Shown in pieces: positions 50,293 through 57,356 of a stretch of 64,000 nucleotides of DNA. Under the pieces are notes generated by a model. It was not told the DNA's origin. It was given only the letters and a program-made list of their open reading frames with translations, and did no database searches. Source of the DNA: Chryseobacterium gleum (lineage in GTDB: Bacteria > Bacteroidota > Bacteroidia > Flavobacteriales > Flavobacteriaceae); assembly GCA_945881885.1 (NCBI GenBank), contig CAMCVI010000007.1, positions 84,934-148,933 of the forward strand. Direction: 5' to 3'. Both the position numbers and the translations under genes were made by a program. Positions within the stretch are counted from its first letter, which is position 1. Every line of letters begins with the position of its first letter.

Positions 50293-51480
50293 TTAGTCTA
50301 AAATTTCAGTTACCTGTCCTGCACCTACAGTTCTACCACCTTCACGGATAGCGAAACGTAAACCTATAGACAATGCAATTGGAGATAATAATTCAACATC
50401 AATAGTTAAGTTATCGCCTGGCATAACCATTTCTCTTCCTTGTGGTAACATAATAGTACCTGTTACGTCAGTTGTACGTACATAAAACTGAGGACGGTAG
50501 TTATTATGGAATGGAGTATGACGTCCACCTTCTTCTTTTTTCAAGATATAAACCTCAGCTTTAAATTTAGCGTGTGGTTTTACTGAACCTGGCTTAACAA
50601 TAACCATACCTCTTTTGATATCTGCTTTGTCGATACCTCTTAAAAGTAAACCTACGTTATCTCCTGCTTCACCTCTATCTAATATTTTACGGAACATTTC
50701 AACTCCAGTAATTGTAGAAGTTAATTTTTCAGCTCCCATACCAATAATTTCAACTGGGTCTCCTGTATTTGCAATACCTGTTTCGATACGACCTGTAGCA
50801 ACAGTTCCACGACCAGTAATTGTAAATGAATCCTCAACTGGCATTAAGAATGGTTTTTCGATATCACGAACTGGTAATTCAATCCATTCATCAACTGCAT
50901 CCATTAATTGCATGATTGTAGCTACCCATTTTGGATCTCCATTCAAACCTCCTAAAGCAGAACCTTGAATAACTGGACCATTATCACCATCATATTGATA
51001 GAAAGATAATAAGTCTCTGATTTCCATCTCAACTAACTCTAATAATTCTTCATCATCAACCATATCCACTTTATTCATGAATACTACCATTCTTGGCACA
51101 CCTACTTGGCGACCTAAAAGGATGTGCTCACGAGTTTGTGGCATTGGACCATCTGTAGCAGCAACTACTAAGATAGCACCGTCCATTTGAGCAGCACCTG
51201 TAACCATGTTTTTAACGTAATCCGCGTGACCTGGACAGTCAACGTGAGCGTAATGACGGTTAGCAGTTGAATACTCAACGTGCGAAGTATTAATTGTAAT
51301 ACCTCTTTCTTTTTCTTCTGGAGCATTATCAATTTGATCAAATGATTTTGCTTCTGATAAACCTGCATCTGACAATACTTTTGTAATTGCAGCTGTTAAC
51401 GTAGTTTTACCGTGATCTACGTGACCGATAGTACCAATATTCAAATGGGGCTTCGAACGGTCGAATGTTTCCTTTGCCAT
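50293..51480 (-). CDS. tuf: Elongation factor Tu
   Basis: 395 residues. The G domain shows GHVDHGKTT (G1), the effector region [25 protein letters not shown] (G3), MNKVDMVD (NKxD) and the GSAL motif in [10 protein letters not shown]. Domains 2 and 3 end with [20 protein letters not shown]. It delivers aminoacyl-tRNA to the ribosome. It is flanked by tRNA-Thr (GGT) upstream and tRNA-Trp downstream in one tRNA-mRNA operon. Confidence 0.98.
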   Translation of the reverse strand: MAKETFDRSKPHLNIGTIGHVDHGKTTLTAAITKVLSDAGLSEAKSFDQIDNAPEEKERGITINTSHVEYSTANRHYAHVDCPGHADYVKNMVTGAAQMDGAILVVAATDGPMPQTREHILLGRQVGVPRMVVFMNKVDMVDDEELLELVEMEIRDLLSFYQYDGDNGPVIQGSALGGLNGDPKWVATIMQLMDAVDEWIELPVRDIEKPFLMPVEDSFTITGRGTVATGRIETGIANTGDPVEIIGMGAEKLTSTITGVEMFRKILDRGEAGDNVGLLLRGIDKADIKRGMVIVKPGSVKPHAKFKAEVYILKKEEGGRHTPFHNNYRPQFYVRTTDVTGTIMLPQGREMVMPGDNLTIDVELLSPIALSIGLRFAIREGGRTVGAGQVTEILD

Positions 51481-51537
51481 GATTTTAAAATTTAATCTTA
51501 GTTATTTATTAGTGTTCAAAAAATTATTTCTATTTTG

Positions 51538-51609
51538 AGCCAATGTCGGGAATTGAACCCGAGACCTCTTCCTTACCAAGGAAGCACTCTACCCCTGAGC
51601 TACACCGGC
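51538..51609 (-). tRNA. tRNA-Thr (GGT)
   Basis: Acceptor GCCGGTG / CATTGGC, anticodon stem GCTTCC / GGAAG with loop TTGGTAA giving GGT, T loop GGGTTCAATTCCC. Directly upstream of tuf. Confidence 0.96.
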
Positions 51610-51727
51610 TTTTGTGAGTTCAGAAGTTAAAAACAAACCTAAATTTATTTTTAATTCTTGTATTCCATTATGCAATTTTAAAGATTTTACTTGTATGTGT
51701 CCAAATAAACTCATTTAAAAAAGTTCG

Positions 51728-51808
51728 TGGGGAGAGCAGGATTCGAACCTGCGAAGTTTTCACAGCAGATTTACAGTCTGCCCTCGTTGGCCGCTTGAGT
51801 ATCTCCCC
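51728..51808 (-). tRNA. tRNA-Tyr (GTA)
   Basis: Type II tRNA of 81 bases with a long variable arm. Acceptor GGGGAGA / TCTCCCC, anticodon loop with GTA in GCAGACTGTAAATCTGC, T arm CAGGTTCGAATCCTG. Confidence 0.96.
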
Positions 51809-51902
51809 TAACCTAACTTAAAAATCAAAAAAAAAACAAATACTAAATTCTAGTAAAACTAGAAAATAAACCTATTTTTTTTTGATCATCAAAATGTCAA
51901 AG

Positions 51903-51976
51903 AGCCAGTGGAGGGACTCGAACCCACGACCTGCTGATTACAAATCAGCTGCTCTAGCCAGCTGAGCTACACCGGC
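51903..51976 (-). tRNA. tRNA-Thr (TGT)
   Basis: Acceptor GCCGGTG / CACTGGC, anticodon stem CTGAT / ATCAG with loop containing TGT, T arm GTGGGTTCGAGTCC. First gene of the tRNA-tuf-secE cluster. Confidence 0.96.
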
Positions 51977-51987
51977 ATTTTTACGCA

Positions 51988-52017
51988 TAAAAAAAGTCCG
52001 CTATTTCTAACGGACTG
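51988..52017 (-). terminator. Terminator of the xerC-hpf operon
   Basis: Minus strand: AGTCCG / CGGACT stem, extended by weaker pairs, then seven T. It lies 54 bases after the hpf stop and directly before the first tRNA. Confidence 0.82.
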
Positions 52018-52046
52018 CAAATGTATGTAATTTATTTATTAATCAA
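52018..52046 (-). promoter_or_regulatory. Promoter of the tRNA-tuf-secE-rpl cluster
   Basis: Minus strand: TTG at 52046-52044, 18-base spacer, TACATTTG at 52025-52018. The -7 element touches the hpf terminator, so the start of transcription would fall in the terminator stem. Confidence 0.6.
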
Positions 52047-52070
52047 AACTTTTTTAAATCTTTTTTTCAA

Positions 52071-52373
52071 TTAACTATGTGGTCTTAATTTTTCTTTTCT
52101 CTTTACTAATAAACGTTCTAGAGATTCAATTGCTAAATCTGCAGCTTCTTCAAAACTTTTACTGTGTTTTTTCACTATAAAATCATCACCTGGCACTAAA
52201 ACCTTTAATTCTACTGTTTTATTTTCCTTCTCACTTATGTTTTCAACTTTTAAAAAAGCATCTGATGAAATTACCTTATCATAATATTTTTCTAATTTAT
52301 TCATTCTTTCATCAATAAAATCAACGAGTTTTTTGTCGATATTAAAATTAACTGCATGTACATTCACTTTCAT
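52071..52373 (-). CDS. hpf: Ribosome hibernation promoting factor (short HPF/YfiA type)
   Basis: 100 residues. Single-domain HPF: MKVNVHAVNFNIDKKLVDFIDERMNKLEKYYDKVISSDAFLKVEN, the middle strand ENKTVELKVLVPGDDFIVKKHSKSFEEAADLAIESLERLLVKRKEK. It binds the 30S decoding region in stationary phase. The short type lacks the C-terminal dimerisation domain. It follows xerC by 25 bases and ends in a terminator. Confidence 0.93.
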   Translation of the reverse strand: MKVNVHAVNFNIDKKLVDFIDERMNKLEKYYDKVISSDAFLKVENISEKENKTVELKVLVPGDDFIVKKHSKSFEEAADLAIESLERLLVKRKEKLRPHS

Positions 52374-52398
52374 AATAATTATAGGTTTTAATTAAACA

Positions 52399-53292
52399 TT
52401 ACTTGTTTCTTGGATGCGCATTACTGTATACTTTTTTTAACTCTGATAAACTACTGTGCGTATAAATCTGAGTAGATGACAAACTGGCATGACCAAGCAA
52501 TTCTTTAACTGAATTTAAATCTGCACCGTTATTTAACAAATGTGTTGCAAACGAATGCCTAAGAACGTGGGGGCTTCTTTTTACCTTTTCAGATATAATA
52601 CTAAAGTACTCATTTATTAATCGATACACAAACGTTTCACTTATTTTATTTCCTTTTTTAGATAAAATTAACTTTTCGGGAGCATTAATAGTTTCTAGTT
52701 CTTTACGTTTTGTTAAATATAGTTTTATCACCTCTGAAGTGTTTGCTAATAAAGGAATAATTCTTTCTTTATTTCTTTTTCCAAGTACTTTTATTGTGCA
52801 ATTATAAAAATCAATTGCTTGTAGCTCTAAATTAATTAGCTCTGCTCTTCGCATTCCAGTGGCGTATAATAATTCTACTACCAATCTGTTTCGTACGCTG
52901 TCGAAATCGGTTTCTAAAAAATGCAATTCAAATAAGCCGTTAATTTCTTTTTCTGAAAACGGAATTTGAACTTGTTTGGGCGTTTTTAAAGATTTGTGTT
53001 TTACGAAAGGATTACTTTGGATTTGTTTTGTTTTTAAAAGAAATTTGTAAAACGACTTTAAAGAAGCCATTTTTCTATTTATTGAAGAAGGAGACATTTT
53101 ACTATCTGACAACTTCACAATCCAACTTCGTATTAACGGATAATTTACTTCTTCAAGCACACACCCATCGTGATTTTCATTCAGAAATAATTGGAATGAT
53201 AAAATATCTTTTTGATACGCGTTCACGGTGAGTGGCGAATACTTTTTTTCTTTTTCAAGATATTCTAAATGAGAGTGTAAATTATTACGCAT
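52399..53292 (-). CDS. xerC: Tyrosine recombinase XerC/XerD
   Basis: 297 residues. N-terminal SAM-like core-binding domain (about 1-90) and a catalytic domain with all residues present: R148 (ATGMRRAEL), K172, H242 and R245 (HVLRHSFATHLL), H268 (LLGHASLSSTQIYTH) and the nucleophile Y277. It should resolve chromosome dimers at dif. The genomic place between rpsU and hpf suggests a housekeeping Xer, not an integrase. Start ATG at 53292, just past the rpsU terminator. Confidence 0.92.
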   Translation of the reverse strand: MRNNLHSHLEYLEKEKKYSPLTVNAYQKDILSFQLFLNENHDGCVLEEVNYPLIRSWIVKLSDSKMSPSSINRKMASLKSFYKFLLKTKQIQSNPFVKHKSLKTPKQVQIPFSEKEINGLFELHFLETDFDSVRNRLVVELLYATGMRRAELINLELQAIDFYNCTIKVLGKRNKERIIPLLANTSEVIKLYLTKRKELETINAPEKLILSKKGNKISETFVYRLINEYFSIISEKVKRSPHVLRHSFATHLLNNGADLNSVKELLGHASLSSTQIYTHSSLSELKKVYSNAHPRNK

Positions 53293-53337
53293 AAAAAAAC
53301 CGTTAGATACAAATTTATAATTTATAATCTAACGGTT
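53293..53337 (-). terminator. Terminator of rpsU with the xerC promoter in its loop
   Basis: Minus strand: perfect 11-bp stem AACCGTTAGAT / ATCTAACGGTT with a 17-base loop, then seven T that run into the xerC start codon. Confidence 0.9.
53310..53317 (-). promoter_or_regulatory. xerC promoter -7 element inside the terminator loop
   Basis: TAAATTTG on the minus strand fits TAnnTTTG. A TTT lies 20 bases upstream (53340-53338). The leader to the xerC ATG would be roughly 10-15 bases. Confidence 0.5.
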
Positions 53338-53363
53338 AAAGTATTTAATCAAAAAATGATGGA

Positions 53364-53558
53364 TTAACTTTCTAAGTTGTCTCTCATGTTTTGGATGTAA
53401 GCCGCTTTTTGAATTTTAATTCTGTTTGATACAGAAGGCTTGATGAAAGCTTGACGTGCACGTAACTGACGAACAGTTCCTGTTTTATCAAATTTTCTTT
53501 TATAGCGCTTTAATGCTCTATCGATATTTTCTCCGTCTTTAATTGGTATAATTAACAT
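53364..53558 (-). CDS. rpsU: Ribosomal protein bS21
   Basis: 64 residues: MLIIPIKDGENIDRALKRYKRKFDKTGTVRQLRARQAFIKPSVSNRIKIQKAAYIQNMRD. Bacteroidota bS21. In Flavobacterium ribosomes bS21, with bS18 and bS6, holds the 3' tail of 16S rRNA and hides the anti-Shine-Dalgarno. This gene has a strong Shine-Dalgarno at 53567-53577, so its translation may rise when bS21 is scarce. Promoter TAAGTTTG is 30 bases upstream of the ATG. Confidence 0.96.
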   Translation of the reverse strand: MLIIPIKDGENIDRALKRYKRKFDKTGTVRQLRARQAFIKPSVSNRIKIQKAAYIQNMRDNLES

Positions 53559-53566
53559 AATATTGA

Positions 53567-53577
53567 CACCTCCTCTC
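53567..53577 (-). promoter_or_regulatory. Strong Shine-Dalgarno of rpsU
   Basis: GAGAGGAGGTG on the minus strand, centred about 12 bases before the ATG, nearly the full complement of the 16S 3' end. No comparable site was noticed before other genes in the window. Confidence 0.9.
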
Positions 53578-53587
53578 GTTAAGGGTG

Positions 53588-53595
53588 CAAACTTA
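53588..53595 (-). promoter_or_regulatory. Promoter -7 element for rpsU
   Basis: TAAGTTTG fits TAnnTTTG, with T-rich DNA 19 bases upstream. Confidence 0.55.
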
Positions 53596-53646
53596 AATAA
53601 AAATTATGAATTATAAATTACGAATTGTAAATTTTTTTAAAAAGAA

Positions 53647-54816
53647 CTATTTAACGGCTGGTTTGTAATTTTGATTATCAATTATCATTTTTGATAAAAT
53701 TTCTTTCAAAATTTCTGAAGTTCCACCACCTATTGGTCCTAAACGGCTATCTCTTAGCAATCTTGCTAGCGGATATTCTTCCATATATCCGTAACCGCCA
53801 AGCATTTGCAAGCAATCATATATAGCTAAATCAGCTACTTTTGTAGATTTCAATTTTGCCATTGTAGCTTCTTTTACTACATATTCGCCATTGTTTAATC
53901 TAGCCATCGCAGCGTAATTGAATATTTTGCAATGTTCTACTTCGGTAGCATGTTCTACCATTGTATGGCGTAAAGCTTGGAATTTATTAATAGTTGTACC
54001 AAATGCCTCGCGTTGCGACATATATTCTATAGTATAATCAATAGCATATTCCGCACGAGCGTGGGCATTGACTGCCATTATTAATCTTTCAAATGCAAAA
54101 TGCTGCATGATATAAGGAAATCCTTTTCCTGTTTCTCCCATTAAATTTTCAGCTGGAATTTCTACATTGTCAAATGCAATTTCAGCAGTATCTGATGCTC
54201 TCCAACCAAGTTTATCTAATTTTGTTGCAGAAATACCTTTTAAGTTTGTATCTACTAAAAAAATACTTATTCCTTTATTTCCTAATTCTGGATTTGTTTT
54301 AGCGGCTACAATATAATAATCTGCATAAACGCCATTAGTAATAAATGTTTTAGAGCCATTAATAACAAAAGTATCTCCTTTTTGTACTGCAGTTGTTCGC
54401 ATTCCTGCAACATCACTTCCCCCAAAAGGTTCAGAAACACATAATGCACCTATTTTTTCACCCAATATACTTGGCGCTAAATAATTTTGTTTGATTTTTT
54501 CACTTCCTTCTGCATTTAAATGTGTCATTGCCAAATAAGCGTGCGCCCACATAGCAGCAGCAAAACCTGAAGATTTTATTTTTTGTAGTTCTTCTAAGAA
54601 AACAACACTATAAAACAAGTCTAAATTTAATCCACCATAAGCTTCAGGATAATTTATTCCGAAAAAGCCCATTTCACCAAATTTTTTCCAAATAAAACGT
54701 TCGATTGTACCAGTTTTTTCCCATTTTTCAATGTGTGGCACTACTTCTTTTTGCAAAAAATCTTGTAAACTTTTTCTGAATAATTCGTGTTCTTCTGTAA
54801 AATATAATGAATTCAT
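53647..54816 (-). CDS. Acyl-CoA dehydrogenase
   Basis: 389 residues. FAD flavoenzyme of beta-oxidation or branched-chain breakdown. Signature ALCVSEPFGGSDVAGM (125-140), middle beta domain with FITNGVYADYYIV and GWRASDTAEIAFDNVEIP, and C-terminal helices with QMLGGYGYMEEYPLARLLRDSR. The position of the usual catalytic Glu in the EGT motif reads PIGGGTSEI, so Gly. A Glu is present instead at E243 (AFERLIMA), the isovaleryl-CoA/long-chain dehydrogenase placement. Substrate preference is therefore probably long or branched chain. Confidence 0.93.
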   Translation of the reverse strand: MNSLYFTEEHELFRKSLQDFLQKEVVPHIEKWEKTGTIERFIWKKFGEMGFFGINYPEAYGGLNLDLFYSVVFLEELQKIKSSGFAAAMWAHAYLAMTHLNAEGSEKIKQNYLAPSILGEKIGALCVSEPFGGSDVAGMRTTAVQKGDTFVINGSKTFITNGVYADYYIVAAKTNPELGNKGISIFLVDTNLKGISATKLDKLGWRASDTAEIAFDNVEIPAENLMGETGKGFPYIMQHFAFERLIMAVNAHARAEYAIDYTIEYMSQREAFGTTINKFQALRHTMVEHATEVEHCKIFNYAAMARLNNGEYVVKEATMAKLKSTKVADLAIYDCLQMLGGYGYMEEYPLARLLRDSRLGPIGGGTSEILKEILSKMIIDNQNYKPAVK

Positions 54817-54840
54817 TAATTAAATTTTATTGGTTTGTTT

Positions 54841-55722
54841 TTAGAATTCCAAATATAAGGTTATTATTTTTAATTTTTCAAGTGGAAATAGTTTAACATT
54901 TGTTAAATCTTCACTGCTTTTAAAATCGCCATTCATACTTCTAAAAGTCACAATATTCTTAGCTATAGTGTAATTAAAATAAGGAAATTGTTGCAATTCT
55001 TTAATTGTAGAAGTGTTAATATTTATCTTTTTTAAGTTTCCTGAAGATTTAATTTGGAATTTTTTATTTAAATCCGCAATGGCTTCTGGTGAAATTCCCC
55101 AAATAAATTGCAACTGGTCCATAGAAGCAAAACTCCCAAATTTCTCTCTTTCAGACATGATTTTAATGGCTAATTTTTCACCAATCATATAGGCTTTTTC
55201 CAATGCTACCTGATCAGCAGTATTTAAATCTTGTACAACAATCTTAGTTTCTTTTTTATCAAATTTCGGATAAGTATTATTGTATTTGGTTTGATAATTA
55301 ACAGAAGTTCTGTTCGTTACCCAATCTGGAAATTTAAAATATATCGCATATCGTTTCATCCATTCATTTGAAACGCCTGTAAGTTTTTGAAATTCAGATT
55401 TTGAATTTACATATTTATTTTGTTTTCTTAATTGATGTAGCTTATCAATTTGTATTTCTGTCATTCCTAGTTTATATCCTTTATAGTCTGAAATAAAATT
55501 AGGATTAAATGGATAAATTTTATTTAAATTTTCCTGATTGACTTCTTTTAAACTATCAATTTCATTTTGAGCTAAAAGCCAATTTTTCTCATCCTGAGTT
55601 AATGTTGCGAATGATGCAGTATCTTTTTGATTATTAAACCAATATATAAATAGTTGCAACAAGCCAATGCTGCAAATCAAAATTGCAATTCCGAGATAAT
55701 GTCCTTTAGAAAATCGTAACAT
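54841..55722 (-). CDS. Membrane-anchored helix-hairpin-helix protein
   Basis: 293 residues. One N-terminal transmembrane helix (about 10-28). Three HhH-like units follow: near 85-130 (KGYKLGMTEIQIDKLHQLRKQNKY), near 166-215 (DLNTADQVALEKAYMIGEKLAIKIMSEREKFGSFASMDQL) and near 232-290 (KININTSTIKELQQFPYFNYTIAKNIVTFRSMNGDF). The pattern is ComEA-like, suggesting DNA binding outside the inner membrane, perhaps in DNA uptake. It follows the PspC gene by 8 bases. Confidence 0.82.
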   Translation of the reverse strand: MLRFSKGHYLGIAILICSIGLLQLFIYWFNNQKDTASFATLTQDEKNWLLAQNEIDSLKEVNQENLNKIYPFNPNFISDYKGYKLGMTEIQIDKLHQLRKQNKYVNSKSEFQKLTGVSNEWMKRYAIYFKFPDWVTNRTSVNYQTKYNNTYPKFDKKETKIVVQDLNTADQVALEKAYMIGEKLAIKIMSEREKFGSFASMDQLQFIWGISPEAIADLNKKFQIKSSGNLKKININTSTIKELQQFPYFNYTIAKNIVTFRSMNGDFKSSEDLTNVKLFPLEKLKIITLYLEF

Positions 55723-55730
55723 AGCTAATT

Positions 55731-55949
55731 TTATAAATCAAAAACCGAACTTCTTTTTGTATAAATTAAATCTTTTAGTTTTAAAATAAAAGCCAATGTT
55801 AAATAAAAACCAAAACCCAAACCAACGGTTATAAAAGAAATGTACACAAAAAACAACCTAACTTGAGTGGCACGCATACCCAATCGGTCTGCCAAACGCG
55901 AGGCAACAAAAAAACCGTTTTTTTCGAAGAAATGAAGTATGTTGTACAT
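55731..55949 (-). CDS. PspC domain protein
   Basis: 72 residues: FFEKNGFFVASRLADRLGMRATQVRLFFVYISFITVGLGFGFYLTLAFILKLKDLI. A PspC domain with one transmembrane segment (about 33-56). In enterobacteria PspC senses membrane stress; here it is a short stand-alone version without pspA or pspB nearby. Likely co-transcribed with the HhH gene. Confidence 0.82.
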   Translation of the reverse strand: MYNILHFFEKNGFFVASRLADRLGMRATQVRLFFVYISFITVGLGFGFYLTLAFILKLKDLIYTKRSSVFDL

Positions 55950-55992
55950 GTATTAAAATAAATTTTAGCTAAAATTTAAAGTATAAAGATAC

Positions 55993-57261
55993 TTAGTTTT
56001 TTAACAATTGCAAACCAACTGCACAGTTAAGACATTTATTTTTATTGCAATATTCATTTTTAAGTTCTAATAATGATTGCGATTGAAAAGCAGTTTTTGT
56101 TGTAATATTGAATTCGGAAAATTTGTTAAGTATTGAATTTTTTTCTGCTGGCATCGATTCTAGTAGTGCTATTAATTCTTCAACGTTTAATTTTCCTTGA
56201 TTTTTAGCATGACAAAATTTAATCGGAATTATCGTGTTAATAATTATCAAATCTATAAACTGATTGGTTAAAACTTTACTTTTTGTTTTACTTGTTTTGG
56301 AAAAATTATAATGACTTTTCCAATATTCTGAAGTTTCACTTTTTAATAATTGCTTTATTTGAGAATAGGAATTGGCTTCAATTAGTTGAGAAAACAAGTT
56401 TTGATTATTACAAATTAGACCAACAAACTGCGACAAACGTATCGTTGGAAAATTGTCAGGACGTAGTTTAAAAAATTGAGGATACAAACCAAATTCTGAT
56501 TCTAAGTTGTGTTTTATTTTAAGATACTTCCAATGCGAGGCTAGTTTTATTTGGTATTCATCTTCTAAATGCTCGTTTAGTAAATTTAATTTTCCAAAAA
56601 ACAAGGCTTCCAAATTTTCAACATCAAAACTTTCTTTTCTAACAATCGAAAAAGGAACAGACTTGGCTACTTGCAAAAAGCAATCGCCATTTGTGTTGAG
56701 ACCAAAGTTTTTGGCTAACATTTCAAAAAAAACAGCTTCCCAATTATTATTTGTTTCTACTAATCGCTTATCAATAATTTCAGATTTTCTTTCTAGTCTT
56801 TTTAAAAACATACTTTCCAACCAATTTTCCCAAATAAAATTGTCAATTTCAGCAATTTGATTTTCGCAATTAATCCAAGATTTAGCGGTAATAAGCGATT
56901 TATATTTATTAATTTCCAAAAGCGAAGCATACTTTTTTACTTCTAAGGTTGGAATTTCCGAGTTGTCTTTTCTGAAAATTGGCGCGTCATTTTCCCAGAC
57001 TACGTGAAGAATTACGTTGTCATAATTGGCGTCATTTTCATGATTGTGTAAATACCAATCGGAAGATTTTACGTGAATTTCAATATTTCCAGCCCATTTT
57101 TGTTGGTTGATTGAAATTTGCGCATTAAAAATATCTGGACCTGCATTTTGTAAATACTGACCAAAATGATTGATTTCTAAATCTTCGTTAAGATGTGTTT
57201 TGAGTTGGGTAAATGGTAGTTTCTTATTTACCCATAAATAATGGAGAAATTCTTCTTGCAT
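55993..57261 (-). CDS. DUF2851 family protein
   Basis: 422 residues matching DUF2851: EEFLHYLWVNKKLP at the start, GQYLQNAGPDIFNAQISINQQKWAGNIEIHVKSSDWYLHNH in the first third (a nuclease-like beta core with D, E and H), and a C-terminal CNKNKCLNCAVGLQLL with three cysteines close together. The conserved GPDIFNA/GNIEIH blocks recall PD-(D/E)xK nucleases; that is inference. Function unknown, common in Bacteroidota. Confidence 0.85.
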   Translation of the reverse strand: MQEEFLHYLWVNKKLPFTQLKTHLNEDLEINHFGQYLQNAGPDIFNAQISINQQKWAGNIEIHVKSSDWYLHNHENDANYDNVILHVVWENDAPIFRKDNSEIPTLEVKKYASLLEINKYKSLITAKSWINCENQIAEIDNFIWENWLESMFLKRLERKSEIIDKRLVETNNNWEAVFFEMLAKNFGLNTNGDCFLQVAKSVPFSIVRKESFDVENLEALFFGKLNLLNEHLEDEYQIKLASHWKYLKIKHNLESEFGLYPQFFKLRPDNFPTIRLSQFVGLICNNQNLFSQLIEANSYSQIKQLLKSETSEYWKSHYNFSKTSKTKSKVLTNQFIDLIIINTIIPIKFCHAKNQGKLNVEELIALLESMPAEKNSILNKFSEFNITTKTAFQSQSLLELKNEYCNKNKCLNCAVGLQLLKN

Positions 57262-57293
57262 GGCGTGTATTTTTTAATTGGCTTATATTGAAA

Positions 57294-57301
57294 CAAATAT
57301 A
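57294..57301 (-). promoter_or_regulatory. Promoter -7 element for the DUF2851 gene
   Basis: TATATTTG on the minus strand, sharing its first bases with the T tract of the terminator upstream. No good -33 element. Confidence 0.45.
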
Positions 57302-57333
57302 AAAAAAACGGATAACATTTTGCTATCCGTTTT
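57301..57333 (-). terminator. Terminator of the CBS-domain PLP enzyme gene
   Basis: 10-bp stem AAAACGGATA / TATCCGTTTT with a 9-base loop and T runs on both sides, 24 bases after the stop. Confidence 0.88.
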
Positions 57334-57356
57334 AAAAAAATATTTATTTAGTTTTT

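Noticed and set aside
51610..51727. Possible tRNA-Gly between tRNA-Tyr and tRNA-Thr
   Set aside because: No T-arm GGTTCGAATCC or acceptor pairing on either strand.
52399..53292. Tyrosine recombinase as the integrase of a mobile element
   Set aside because: It lies in a housekeeping context (rpsU, hpf) with no cargo, attachment repeats or composition shift.
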